NCBI GenBank assembly: GCA_963789495.1
Contig: CAWBLP010000010.1
Span: forward strand, 682,001 to 746,000
Direction of reading: 5' to 3'
DNA: 64,000 nt
From: CAWBLP01 sp963789495
GTDB lineage: Bacteria; Pseudomonadota; Alphaproteobacteria; Acetobacterales; Acetobacteraceae
The notes beneath the pieces were generated by a model, which was given only the letters and a program-made list of their open reading frames with translations, searched no databases and was not told the DNA's origin. Both the position numbers and the translations under genes were made by a program. This document shows, piece after piece, positions 32,570 through 42,375 of this stretch; the stretch's first letter is position 1, and every line of letters starts with the position of its first letter.

Positions 32570-33526
32570 TCAGGCCGCGGCCGGATCGGGGAGCGGATCG
32601 ACCACCGGGTCGACCCCGTCGGGCAGCGCGTTGCGCAATAGCGAGGCGAGTTGGCGGAACGCCGGGCTGCGCCGGTCATCCGATCGCCACACCAGGCCGA
32701 TGGTCCGGCCGACCGGGTCGCCTGCGAACCGGCGGCACACGACGCGACGGTCACGCTGCGCGGCACGGGCCTGCACTGCGAGCCATGGCAACAACGAGTA
32801 GCCGTCGCCAGCGGCGATCATCTGCCACAGCGTTTCCAGGCTGGTCACATGATGCCGGCGCTGCTGCGGACGATCCCCGCACAGGGCCAGCGCCTGGTCG
32901 CGCAGGCAATGGCCTTCCTCCAACAGCAGCAGCCCGTTATCCGTCAGCGCTTCCAGGCGGGGTGACCGCAGCTGCGCGAGGCGGTGGCCGCGTGGGCAGG
33001 CCAGCAGGAAGGGCTCGAAGAACACCGGGATCGTGGTCAGGTCGGGAGCCGGCAAGGGCAAGGCCGCCAGCACCAGGTCGATCCGGCTCTGTCGCAGCCC
33101 GTCGAGCAGGGCTGCGGTGCGGCCTTCCTCCAGCCGCAGTGCCACGTCCGGGAATGCCGAGCGCACCTGATGCAGCACGTGGGGCAGGTAGTAGGGGCCA
33201 AGCGTTTCGATGGCGGCGAGGCTGAGCGGGCCGGCCAGATCGGTGGCGGATTGCAGGCAGGCCAGCATGCAGCGCGCCTCGTCCAGCACGCGGCGCGCCC
33301 GGTCGATCACGATGCGGCCTTGCGCGGTGAGTTCGATCGGCCGCGCGCGGCGCTCGAACAGGCGGACGCCGAGCAGCGCTTCGAGTTTGCGGATCTGCTC
33401 GCTCAGCGCGGGCTGGCTGACGGCGCAACGCTCCGCCGCCTTGCCGAAATGCCGCAGCTCCGCCGTCGCCACCGCATATTCCAGGTCACGCAGTGACAGT
33501 CCGGCCAGGGTCCGCGGCTGCATCAT
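32570..33526 (-). CDS. oxyR: Hydrogen-peroxide-responsive LysR-type regulator OxyR
   Basis: A 318-residue LysR-family regulator. The helix-turn-helix is at residues 20-55 (TAELRHFGKAAERCAVSQPA, then LSEQIRKLEALLGVRLFER). The redox pair is C207 and C216 in EEGHCLRDQALALCGD, with the nine-residue spacing of E. coli OxyR C199/C208. It should activate peroxide-defence genes when C207-C216 oxidise. It is divergent from the catalase gene, with 108 bases between them holding an OxyR-like operator. Tandem ATGs at 33526 and 33523 are both possible starts. Confidence 0.92.
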   Translation of the reverse strand: MMQPRTLAGLSLRDLEYAVATAELRHFGKAAERCAVSQPALSEQIRKLEALLGVRLFERRARPIELTAQGRIVIDRARRVLDEARCMLACLQSATDLAGPLSLAAIETLGPYYLPHVLHQVRSAFPDVALRLEEGRTAALLDGLRQSRIDLVLAALPLPAPDLTTIPVFFEPFLLACPRGHRLAQLRSPRLEALTDNGLLLLEEGHCLRDQALALCGDRPQQRRHHVTSLETLWQMIAAGDGYSLLPWLAVQARAAQRDRRVVCRRFAGDPVGRTIGLVWRSDDRRSPAFRQLASLLRNALPDGVDPVVDPLPDPAAA

Positions 33527-33537
33527 GATCCCGTTCG

Positions 33538-33574
33538 ATAGGCGTTACCGATAATGGCGATCAGATGGTACAAT
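33538..33574. promoter_or_regulatory. OxyR operator between oxyR and the catalase gene
   Basis: Four tetranucleotides spaced exactly seven bases apart match the OxyR pattern ATAG-N7-CTAT-N7-ATAG-N7-CTAT as ATAG, CGAT, ATCA, CAAT (12 of 16 bases). The site lies 12 bases from the oxyR start and 60 bases from the catalase start, suited to autoregulation and activation of catalase. Confidence 0.6.
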
Positions 33575-33634
33575 TTCCAGCGCGGCGCAAAGCGGCGCAT
33601 CTGTGTTCGCGGTCCTCAGAGGAGATGCACAGCG

Positions 33635-35143
33635 ATGTCCAGCGAAGCCAAGCCCCCGATCCTGACCACCATCGGAGGCGCGCCGGTTGCCGACAACCAG
33701 AACAGCCTCAGTGCCGGCCCGCGCGGCCCGCTGCTGCTGCAGGACTACGTGCTGCTCGAGAAGCTGGCGATGCAGAATCGCGAGCGGGTGCCCGAGCGCG
33801 TGGTGCATGCCAAGGGCTCCGGCGCCTATGGCACGCTGACCGTCACCGGCGACATCAGCCGCTACACCGGCGCGAAGCTGTTCCAGGGTATTGGCAAGCA
33901 GACCGAGCTGCTGATCCGCTTCAGCACCGTGGCCGGCGAGCGCGGCGCCGCCGATGCGGAACGCGATGTGCGCGGCACGGCGATCAAGTTCTACACCGAG
34001 GACGGCAACTGGGACCTGGTTGGCAACAACACGCCGGTGTTCTTCATCCGCGATCCGCTGAAGTTTCCGGATTTCATCCGCACCCAGAAGCGGCATCCGC
34101 GCTCCAATCTGCGCTCCAACACCGCGATGTGGGATTTCTGGTCGCTGTCGCCGGAAAGCCTGCACCAGGTGACGATGCTGTTCTCCGACCGCGGGCTGCC
34201 GCAAGGCTTCCGGGTCATGAACATGTATGGCAGCCACACCTACAGCTTCTGGAACGATGCCGGCGAACGCTATTGGGTGAAGTTCCATTTCAAGACGATG
34301 CAGGGCCACCGGTTCTGGACCAATGACGAGGCCGCGGCGGTGATCGGTGGCGATCGCGAAAGCGCGCAGCGCGACCTGTACGAGGCGATCGAGCGGGCCG
34401 AGTTTCCGCGCTGGCGCATGTGCGTGCAGATCATGCCGGAGCTGGACGCGGAGAACACCTCGTACAATCCATTCGACCTCACCAAGGTCTGGCCGCACAA
34501 GGATTATCCGCTGATCGAGGTCGGTATTGTCGAACTGAACCGCAATCCGGCGCATTACTTCGCCGAAATCGAGCAGGCTGCGTTCGAGCCGTCCAACATC
34601 GTGCCTGGCATCGGCTTTAGCCCGGACAAGATGCTGCAGGCCCGGGTGTTCGCCTACGCCGACGCGCACCGCTATCGCATCGGCACGCATTATGGCGACC
34701 TGCCGGTCAATCGCCCGCATTGCCCGGTGCACACCTACCACGCTGATGGCGCGATGCGGTTCGATGCGCCCAAGGGGAACGACGCCTATTACGAGCCGAA
34801 CTCGTTCAATGGACCGGTCGAAAATCCCGCGGTGAAGGAGCCGCCATTGCGGATTTCCGGTGACGCCGACCGCTACAATCACCGCGACGGCAACGACGAC
34901 TACACGCAGCCGGGCAATCTCTTCCGGCTGATGACGAAGGACCAGCAGCAGCGGCTGTTCAGCAATATTGCAGCAGCGATGCAGGGCGTCCCCGCGGAGA
35001 TCGTTGCACGCCAGATCGTGCACTTCCGCCGCGCCGATCCGGCCTATGGCAACGGGGTGGAGAACGCACTCGCCGTCACGCGAACACCGCCGGCCTCCGC
35101 CCCGACCACGGCCGCCCATCCTTTGGTCTCGACGGCGGGGTGA
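33635..35143 (+). CDS. Heme catalase (clade 3-type small-subunit)
   Basis: A 502-residue monofunctional catalase splitting hydrogen peroxide. The catalytic histidine is H58 in ERVVHAKGSGAYG; the distal Asn is in DGNWDLVGNNTPVFFIRDP; the proximal heme tyrosine is in RVFAYADAHRYRIG. The start ATG 33635 follows GAGGAGATGCACAGCG. Its length is that of small-subunit catalases without a C-terminal flavodoxin-like domain. It is divergent from oxyR, with the operator between. It is convergent with the beta-helix gene at 35228. Confidence 0.94.
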   Translation: MSSEAKPPILTTIGGAPVADNQNSLSAGPRGPLLLQDYVLLEKLAMQNRERVPERVVHAKGSGAYGTLTVTGDISRYTGAKLFQGIGKQTELLIRFSTVAGERGAADAERDVRGTAIKFYTEDGNWDLVGNNTPVFFIRDPLKFPDFIRTQKRHPRSNLRSNTAMWDFWSLSPESLHQVTMLFSDRGLPQGFRVMNMYGSHTYSFWNDAGERYWVKFHFKTMQGHRFWTNDEAAAVIGGDRESAQRDLYEAIERAEFPRWRMCVQIMPELDAENTSYNPFDLTKVWPHKDYPLIEVGIVELNRNPAHYFAEIEQAAFEPSNIVPGIGFSPDKMLQARVFAYADAHRYRIGTHYGDLPVNRPHCPVHTYHADGAMRFDAPKGNDAYYEPNSFNGPVENPAVKEPPLRISGDADRYNHRDGNDDYTQPGNLFRLMTKDQQQRLFSNIAAAMQGVPAEIVARQIVHFRRADPAYGNGVENALAVTRTPPASAPTTAAHPLVSTAG

Positions 35144-35227
35144 TCCCGGCCAGGTCGATGCATCGCGCTTGCGCCGGCCGCAATGGGGCGGTGGGCGCAA
35201 GCTGATCCGGCGGCGGCCAGGCCTGGT

Positions 35228-36172
35228 TCATGGCAACACACGCCCCGGACCATCCAGCGGACGAACCACGCCGTGCAGCTGGTTGTCGATCAACATCGCC
35301 TGCGTCGCAGTGCCGTTGCGCACGAAGGCGGTCGGCGCCGGCAAGGCACTGGTGAAATCATTGTCGCGGATGATCAGCGTCGCGGTCGGATTGGAGACCC
35401 CCTCCTCGCCAATACTGATGGCGGTCAGCGCATTGTCGCTGCGCGCGCCTTTTGCCAGCACGTTGTGTTGCACAAGAAGATTGCCGCCGTTCGGGATATC
35501 GATCAGGTAGCTGGAGGTGCCGGACCTGGCGTCCTCGATCCGGCTGTCGAGCACTATCGTGTTGCGCGCTCGCGATTTCACGTTATGGGCGATATGGGTA
35601 TCGCGGAACCGGCAGCGGTCGATGCGCAGCAGGCGAATTGGCGTGCCGGCATAGATGGCGTGCGCGCAGGCGCCTTTGCAGGAGCCGTTGCCGCGGAACT
35701 CGCTATCGGTCACGTGCACCACGCTGCCGGGCGGGCCGATCGCGAGGATGCCATTTTCGTTGTCGATGAAACGACTGTTCTCGACGGTCAGGCCGGCGCC
35801 CTCGGCGCGGATGCCGGCCCCGGTATGGTCTGGCGCCCGGGCGCGGGCGAACGTGATGCCGCGGACGGTGATCGCATTGCCGAAGATAAGGAAGATTCCC
35901 TGCGCGAAGCAGTCGCTGCCGTCGATGACGACGCCGGGTCCGTCCGCGACGATGGTGAGGTGGGAGGCATGCCAGACGGCACAGCCATGATACAGGTCTG
36001 GCTCGATTTCGATCCGGTCGCCGTCCAGCGCAACCAGCGCAGCCTGCCCCGGCGTCTGCAAAATCGCCGACCCACCGACATGCAGCACGCGCGCCGTGGC
36101 GGGCCCGCTCTGGGCGCAGCACAGCAGCAACGTTGCGGCGGCGAATATCGCTGCGGTAACATGGTTGCTCAT
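35228..36172 (-). CDS. Secreted right-handed parallel beta-helix protein
   Basis: A 314-residue exported protein with signal peptide MSNHVTAAIFAAATLLLCCA. The mature part has the repeating short-strand pattern of pectate-lyase-like beta-helices: LTIVADGPGVVIDG, AITVRGITFARARAP, LTVENSRFIDNENGIL, LRIDRCRFRDTHIAHN and LIIRDNDFTSA. Such folds bind or modify polysaccharide, and the glycosyltransferase immediately across the gap fits that. No catalytic residues can be assigned by eye. The gene is divergent from the glycosyltransferase at 36233. Confidence 0.8.
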   Translation of the reverse strand: MSNHVTAAIFAAATLLLCCAQSGPATARVLHVGGSAILQTPGQAALVALDGDRIEIEPDLYHGCAVWHASHLTIVADGPGVVIDGSDCFAQGIFLIFGNAITVRGITFARARAPDHTGAGIRAEGAGLTVENSRFIDNENGILAIGPPGSVVHVTDSEFRGNGSCKGACAHAIYAGTPIRLLRIDRCRFRDTHIAHNVKSRARNTIVLDSRIEDARSGTSSYLIDIPNGGNLLVQHNVLAKGARSDNALTAISIGEEGVSNPTATLIIRDNDFTSALPAPTAFVRNGTATQAMLIDNQLHGVVRPLDGPGRVLP

Positions 36173-36232
36173 CGCACGTCAGTCCTTGGAGGGAGAGTGG
36201 GTGTCAAGGTGGCGGGCGATGATCGCGCAGCG

Positions 36233-37348
36233 ATGACCGGTGCAGCGCCGCTCGTCTTGCATGTGTTTCCGAGTTTTGCCGTGGGTGGCGCGCAGGTGCG
36301 GTTTGCCGCGATCGCCAATCATTTCGGGAATTCGTTCCGCCACATCGTGGTCTCGCTGGACGGCAATCTGGCCTGTCGCGAGCGACTGGACGACAGCCTG
36401 TCGGTTGTCTGCCCCCCGGTCGTGGCGCCAAAGGGTGCGACCTTCACCGCGGTGCGGCAGTTCCGCCATTGGCTGCGGCGTTGGCGGCCCGACGTGCTGG
36501 TGACCTGCAACTGGGGTGCGATCGAGTGGGCGATGGCCGATTTGCCCCGTATTGCCCGGCATATCCATATCGAGGATGGATTTGGCCCCGAGGAACGCGC
36601 GGCGCAACTGCCGCGGCGTGCGCTGACCCGGCGCATCGTGCTGGCGCGCAGCACGGTCGTTCTGCCGTCGCGCACTCTGTGGCGGATCGCGACCGAGACC
36701 TGGCGGCTGTCGCCGCAACGGGTGCGCTATATCCCCAACGGCATCGACCTGAGCCGGTTCGCGTTGGCCTTGCCGACCACCACGCCGTCGTCGGAGGCCG
36801 CGGTCGCAACGATGCCGGTGATCGGCACGGTGGCGGCGTTGCGGGCGGAGAAGAACCTGCCGCGCCTGCTGCAGGCCTTTGCCCGCCTCACCGTCCCGGC
36901 GCGTCTGGTCATCGTCGGCGACGGCCCCGACCGCGTCACGCTCGAGGCCCTGGTGCAATCGCTCGCTATTGCCGATCGGGTGGAATTCGCCGGTCACCAG
37001 GATAACCCGGCACCGTTCTACGCCCGGTTTGATGTCTTCGCCCTGTCATCCGACACCGAGCAGATGCCGCTCTCCGTCATCGAGGCGATGGCCGGCGGCC
37101 TGCCGGTCGCAACCACCGATGTGGGCGACGTGCGCTCCATGCTGGCCGAATCCAACCGGCCGTTTGTCGGACCGCTCGATGTCGACGCGTTGGGCCGGTC
37201 GCTGTCCGACCTGCTCGCGGATGCCGCTTTGCGTCGGCAGATCGGGGCGGAGAACCGGGCCAAGGCCTGTCGGGACTTCGACCAGGCCGCAATGTTTGGT
37301 GCCTACGGGGCGTTGTTGCGCGGCGAGAGCCTGCCGAGCGCGGTGTGA
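36233..37348 (+). CDS. GT4-family glycosyltransferase
   Basis: A GT-B-fold retaining glycosyltransferase (about 371 residues) that transfers a sugar from a nucleotide donor. N-terminal VLHVFPSFAVGGAQVRFAAI is typical of GT4 enzymes. The donor-binding C-terminal part has YIPNGIDLSRF, VAALRAEKNLPRLLQAFARL, LVIVGDGPDRVTLE and SSDTEQMPLSVIEAMAGGLP with the E-x7-E motif. ATG 36233 was taken as start; in-frame GTGs at 36197 or 36209, closer to a GGAGGGAG, are possible. A GTGA overlap couples it to the next gene. Acts probably in surface polysaccharide assembly. Confidence 0.85.
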   Translation: MTGAAPLVLHVFPSFAVGGAQVRFAAIANHFGNSFRHIVVSLDGNLACRERLDDSLSVVCPPVVAPKGATFTAVRQFRHWLRRWRPDVLVTCNWGAIEWAMADLPRIARHIHIEDGFGPEERAAQLPRRALTRRIVLARSTVVLPSRTLWRIATETWRLSPQRVRYIPNGIDLSRFALALPTTTPSSEAAVATMPVIGTVAALRAEKNLPRLLQAFARLTVPARLVIVGDGPDRVTLEALVQSLAIADRVEFAGHQDNPAPFYARFDVFALSSDTEQMPLSVIEAMAGGLPVATTDVGDVRSMLAESNRPFVGPLDVDALGRSLSDLLADAALRRQIGAENRAKACRDFDQAAMFGAYGALLRGESLPSAV

Positions 37349-38526
37349 CCGAGATCAGCTTGTCGCCGGTGACGGATTTTGACCGTCTGGGCGCGCAGTG
37401 GCGGGCGCTGGAAGCGCGGGCGTTCTGCTCGTTCTTTCAAAGCTGGACCTGGATCGGCTGTCTGGCGGAGCAACGGTTTCCCGACCCGGTTCTGCTATAG
37501 GCGCGCATTGCCGGCGAGACGGTCGCCCTTGCCCTGTTCAACCGCCGTCAAGGTGTGCTGAGGGACAACTGGTTTCTGGGCGAGAACGGCGAGGCTGCGC
37601 TGGATTCACCCTATGTCGAGTTCAATGCGCCGTTGATCGCGCGCGCGGCGCCGGCCGCATTGGCCGCGGACTGTCTGCGCGCGGCGTACCGGTCTGCGCT
37701 CGGTGGAGGACGTCGCTGGCGGCCGCGACGGATCGTGCTGAGCGGGATCGACGCCGCCTGCCTCGAAGCGGCCCGCCAGGCCGGTCCGCTCAGTGTCCGC
37801 CAGACGATGGCGGCGCCGTTCGTCGACCTGATTGGGCAGCGGCAGAAGGGCAGGGACTATCTCGACACGCTGAGCGCCAATGCGCGCTATCAACTGCGCC
37901 GGTCGGACCGCGCCTATGCCGCCGCCGGCGCCTTGACACTGCGACGGGTCGAGAGCCTGGCGGAGGCGCATGCGATGCTGGACGAACTGGCGGTGCTGCA
38001 CCAGGCAACCTGGGAATCGCGCGGCCAGCCGGGGGCCTTCGCGGTGGCGTTTTTTCGTCGGTTCCACCACGCGCTGATCGAGCGCGGCCTGGCGCGGGGG
38101 GAGATCGACCTGCTGCGCGTCTGCGCCGGGGATAGCCGTGTCGGCATTCTATACAACTTTCGCCATCGGGGGCGCGCACTGGCTTACCAGAGCGGGTTCG
38201 ACTATGGCGCCGCCGCCCGTCATCACAAGCCGGGCCTGACCTGCCATCACGCGGCGATCCGGTTTTGTTCCGATTTGTCTCTGGATTGCTACGACTTCCT
38301 TGCTGGCGACGACCGCTACAAGCGGAGTCTGTCGGATGGCGAGACATCACTGCATTGGGCGGAACTGGGTTGGGCCGGGTCATTGCGGGATCGGTCTCGT
38401 GCGCTCGCCTCAGGCCCGGAGTTGCGGCGCGTTTCCCAGTGGGCCGGCCAGGTTTTCCCTTCGCCGCCGGGCCGCCGAGTGGTGGCAGAGTCGAGGAATT
38501 TTACACTTGGCGTGAATTGCAGGTGA
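37345..38526 (+). pseudogene. FemAB/BioF2-like GNAT protein interrupted by an amber codon
   Basis: The frame starts with a GTG overlapping the glycosyltransferase stop (GTGA) and is open over 1182 bases except for one TAG at 37498-37500, after the sequence FPDPVLL. On both sides the protein is family-like: WIGCLAEQRF before, and LDTLSANARYQLRRSDRAYA, LHQATWESRGQPGAFA, RVGILYNFRHRGRALAYQSG and DRYKRSLSDGETSLHW after. It belongs to the GNAT_6/FemAB-like group linked to polysaccharide and PEP-CTERM regions. A shorter product could start at GTG 37555. A paralogue is encoded at 46571-47674. The TAG may be a mutation or a base-call error. Confidence 0.75.
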
Positions 38527-38566
38527 CAGACCCCCGTAAGTCTCTGGATTAAGGGGATTTTTGACA

Positions 38567-38582
38567 TGGCACAAAATATGCT
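38567..38582 (+). promoter_or_regulatory. Sigma-54-type promoter upstream of the PEP-CTERM repeat protein
   Basis: TGGCACAAAATATGCT has the GG-N10-GC spacing of -24/-12 promoters (consensus TGGCACG-N4-TTGCW). It lies about 110 bases before the start codon. PEP-CTERM genes in other bacteria are often controlled by the sigma-54-dependent PrsK/PrsR system. Confidence 0.5.
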
Positions 38583-38680
38583 TCGCACGTGAATGGGTTG
38601 GCGGTCCCGCCGTCCGGATGGTTTGGCTTGCCACCTCGGCCTACCGGGTCGGGCAGGACGCGTTCAGGTATTTTGAGTGA

Positions 38681-41600
38681 ATGAGGCTGCGTATGAAGTC
38701 CTCTCTGGTATCTGCGACCTCGATCGCGGCCCTGCTGGCTCTTGAAGCCTCACCGGCAATGGCGCAGACATTTACCATTAACGGCAACCTGAATTTCGGC
38801 AACGCACTGGTGAATTGCGCCGCGTTCGTCGGTTGCACGCCGGTCACGGCGAACGAGACCGCAACGAACAAGGCGGCCTCGACCATCTCGGTGTTCTACA
38901 GCAAGGCCAACAAGACCTACATCACCGGCGGCAACACCACCGTCACCCTGGCGGCGAGCGGGACGCAAACCCAGACCTACACCTTCGCGCCCACCATTAC
39001 CGGTTCCACCACGGCTGCGGCGGTGGTGCAGCAGAAGGCGGCCACCAACGCGACGCAGTACACCGTCACCATGACCGGCACCGGCGTCGCGCCGATCGAG
39101 ACCGCGACCTTCGGCGCCAGCCTGTCCAGCAACTTCGTGCTGGTGAACAGCACCCAGACCGCCAATGTCTCGGTGACGATCAAGAACACCGGCAACGGCA
39201 ATACCGCGAGCAACGCGCCGACCAGTGTTTCCAACCTGAATGGCAGCGTCTCGATCACCGGCGCGGGCTATAGCGGCGCGTCCAGCGTCAGCCTGAACGA
39301 CGGGGCCAGCACCAGCAAGACCTACGTGTTCCAGCCAACTGCCACCGGCGCATCGAATGGTGTCGCGTCCACGGCGTTCTCCAACGGCAGTGCCAATGGC
39401 CAGAACACCGCCCAGACCGTCAATACCACCTACACGGGCACCGGCGTCGCCCCGTTGGAGGCGATGACCGGCGGCAGCATCAGCCACGTGCTGGTCGGCA
39501 CCACCAAGACGGTGTCCCTGACGGTCAGCAACAACGGCAACGGCAACAAGTCCGGCGCCGGCACGGTCAGCAACCTGCTCGGCACGATCGGCAATGCCAG
39601 CGGCCTGTTCGCGTTGCAGAGCGGCACCTCGGTGTCCCTGGGCAGCGGCTCCGGCATCGCCGACACCTCGACCCAGACCATCACCTATGTGTTCGCCCCG
39701 ACCGGGATCGGCACGGCCTCGTCCTCGGTCAGCGGCTCGTTCAGCAACGGCGGCACCATCGCCGGCGGCATCAACACCAATATCAGCCACTCCAACACCG
39801 CGACGCTCAGTGGCGATGGCGTGGCGCCGATCGAGAACGTCGCGGTCACCAACAGCACCAAGGCGGGCAACGGCAGCACGCCGGGCACCGGCCAGCTTGG
39901 CTATGTGCTGGTGAACAGTGCCGCGAACAGTGCCGCGGCCGTGGTGACCGTCACCAATACCGGTAACGGCGACCTGGCCGGGATCGACTCCCCGAGTCTC
40001 ATGACCAATCTGCACGGCACCCAGGGAACGCCGGGCAGTTCGGTGTTCACGCCGAGTGGCGGCAACCCGTCGAGCACGATCAACCTGCAGGATGTGAACG
40101 GTCCGGGCGGGTCGACCACGGCGGCCTACACCTATAACTTTGTCCCCACGCAGATCGGCTCGACCTCCGATACGGTGACCACCAGCTTCGTCAACGGCGT
40201 CGGCGCCGGCGGGCAGAATGCCAGCGGCAGCGCCACGACGACGTTGAGCGGCACGGGTGTCGCACCGGTGGAGAGCAGCAGCGGATCCAACGCGGGCTAC
40301 ACGCTGGTGACCGCCACCAGCGGGGTCAGCGTCACCATCCACAACACCGGCAACGGCAACCTGTCGCAGGCCGGGACGATCAGCAACCTGAACGGTTCGC
40401 TGGGCGCGGCGAGCGGGTCGTTCACCGGCTCCGGCGGCAGCGTCAGCCTGACCGATACCAGCTCCACCACGATCAGCTACGTCTTCGCGCCATCGGCGCG
40501 CGGCACGGCGAGCACCACGGTCACCGGCAACTTCGACAACGGCGGCGGGGCGACCAACGCGTCGCATGCCGCCAGCGCGACGCTCACCGGCACCGGTTGT
40601 TGCCCCGATCCAGTCCGTGGCGGGCAGCAATGCCGGCTACACCCTGGTGGGCAGCTCCAGCACCACCGGCGTGACGGTGGAAAATACCGGAGACGGCAAC
40701 AAGGCGGGCGCCAACTCGCCCAGCCTGCAGACCAATCTGCACGGCTCGCTCAGCGGGCCGACCCCGGGCGCACCGGTGTTCAGCGGGCCCAGCGGCAGTT
40801 CCTCGGTCAATCTGACCGACACGAGTTCGGCGGCCTATACCTATGTGTTCGCGCCGACCATCGTGGGCGCCGCCTCGGCCTCGGTTACCGCCAGCTTCAC
40901 CAACGGCAATGCCGCGGGGACCAACACCAGCGACGCAGCGACTGTGTCCATTGCCGGCACTGGCGTGGCGCCGGTAAACAGCGTCAGCAGCGGCGGTAGC
41001 ATCGGTTATGTGCTGGTGCAGAGCAGTGCATCCGGCACCTTGACGGTGCAAAACACCGGCAATGGCAATCTGGCCGGGGCAGACTCCCCCAGCCTGCAGA
41101 CCAACCTGCATGGCTCGGTCAGCGCCACCACCGGCACCGGGTTCAGCGGCAGCGGTGGCACAGTCAATCTGACCGACTCTGGATCATCGAGCTTCAGCTA
41201 CGTGTTTGCGCCGACCAGCCGCGGCACAAGTTCCACGACAGTTACGGCAAACTTCAGCAACGGCAGCGACAACCTGCAGAACCAGGGCCAGTCGGTCTCC
41301 ACCGCGATCACCGCCACGGGCGTGGCACCGGTGAACAGCGTCAGCGGGAGCGATGCCGGCTATGTCCGCGTCAACAGGTACGGCACCTCGTCGAGCACGG
41401 CCCAGGTCACCGTGCAGAATGTCGGCGACGGCAACCTCGCCGGTAGTGGTGCGGCGTACAACCTCGCGCTGAGCTCGGTCGGTTCGCCCGCGCCCTCGGG
41501 TCCATTCGTGGCCAGCGGTGGCAATCCAGGTTCGGCCAGCCTTGCGGACAATGCCAGCACGACCCTGGGCTACACCTACCAGCCGCTCAGCCGTGGAACC

Positions 41601-42230
41601 GACAGTGCCGCGGTGTCGTTGAACTTCACCAACGGCAAGGATGACGGCAGCAACCTGTCGCAGACGGTCAGTGCGACGTTGTCCGGGCAGGGTGTCGGTC
41701 CGGTGTTCGAAAGCCGGGTGGGGGCCAACGCGGGGGCCGCGGCGGTCGCAACGCCGAATACGCCGCTCGCCAATGGCGGCAGTACCAGCACGATCAATTT
41801 CGGCACGCTCACCTATCTGAGCAATCGCACCCTGCTGCTCGACATCACCAACATCACCACCGATCCGGGTGGTGCGGCGCTGACCGACCTGACGCTGCTG
41901 TTGAGCAGCATTTCGGGTGGTACCGATCCGACCGACTTCAGCATCAGCATGACGCCGGGGACAGTGGTCAGCGAAGGCAACTCGGTGTTCCTGCCGATCA
42001 TGCTCACCGCCAACATGACCGGGTTGCTGACCGCGAGCCTGACGCTGACCACCGACGAAGGCGCGGCACTCGGCAATATCGGTGACTACTTCACCTACCA
42101 GTTGACGGCGCTGTCGGTGTCGTCGGTGCCGGAACCGGCCTCCTTCATGGTATTGGGCGCCGGACTGGCAGGCCTGGGTGTGGTCCGCCGCCGTCGCGCC
42201 AGGTCTCGGCTGACCCGCGTCACGAAGTAA
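38681..42230 (+). pseudogene. Large choice-of-anchor-type repeat protein with PEP-CTERM sorting signal, split by a frameshift
   Basis: A secreted protein of about 1180 residues if read through. Signal peptide MKSSLVSATSIAALLALEAS, then about seven repeats of roughly 110 residues, each opening with GTGVAP[IVL]E/N and containing NTGNGN. The C-terminus is VPEPASFMVLGAGLAGLGVV followed by Arg-rich residues: a PEP-CTERM signal for exosortase sorting. At 40595-40601 GGT TGT TGC breaks the frame: dropping one T (40597/40598) restores GTGVAPIQSV. Two frames therefore cover 38681-40999 and 40566-42230. The start may be ATG 38681 or 38693. The break is either real or a homopolymer error. Confidence 0.8.
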
Positions 42231-42254
42231 CGCAGCCGTCCGATGATGCGATCG

Positions 42255-42282
42255 CGGCTGAGCCGTTACACCGGCTCTGCCG
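42255..42282 (+). terminator. Hairpin after the PEP-CTERM gene
   Basis: CGGC-T-GAGCCG (42255-42265) pairs with CGGCTC-T-GCCG (42272-42282), 25 bases after the stop codon. There is no clear T-run, so terminator strength is uncertain. Confidence 0.45.
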
Positions 42283-42375
42283 GATCTGCATCGAAGCTGG
42301 CCGAATTGAAGACTGGTCGATGACCAAGGCGCTTTCCGCTTTCGTGCCCGTTGGCAATGGTGAAATCATCACACG

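Noticed and set aside
33545..35200. A 551-residue antisense frame across the catalase gene
   Set aside because: It has no family resemblance, while the forward catalase is complete with all heme and active-site residues.
35183..36196. N-terminal extension of the GT4 glycosyltransferase by about 340 residues
   Set aside because: The extension runs antisense through the beta-helix gene, whose signal peptide and repeats are convincing, and it lacks a start signal.
38750..40630. A 626-residue antisense frame in the PEP-CTERM gene region
   Set aside because: It is a mirror of the highly repetitive forward gene, with no start signal or recognised motif.
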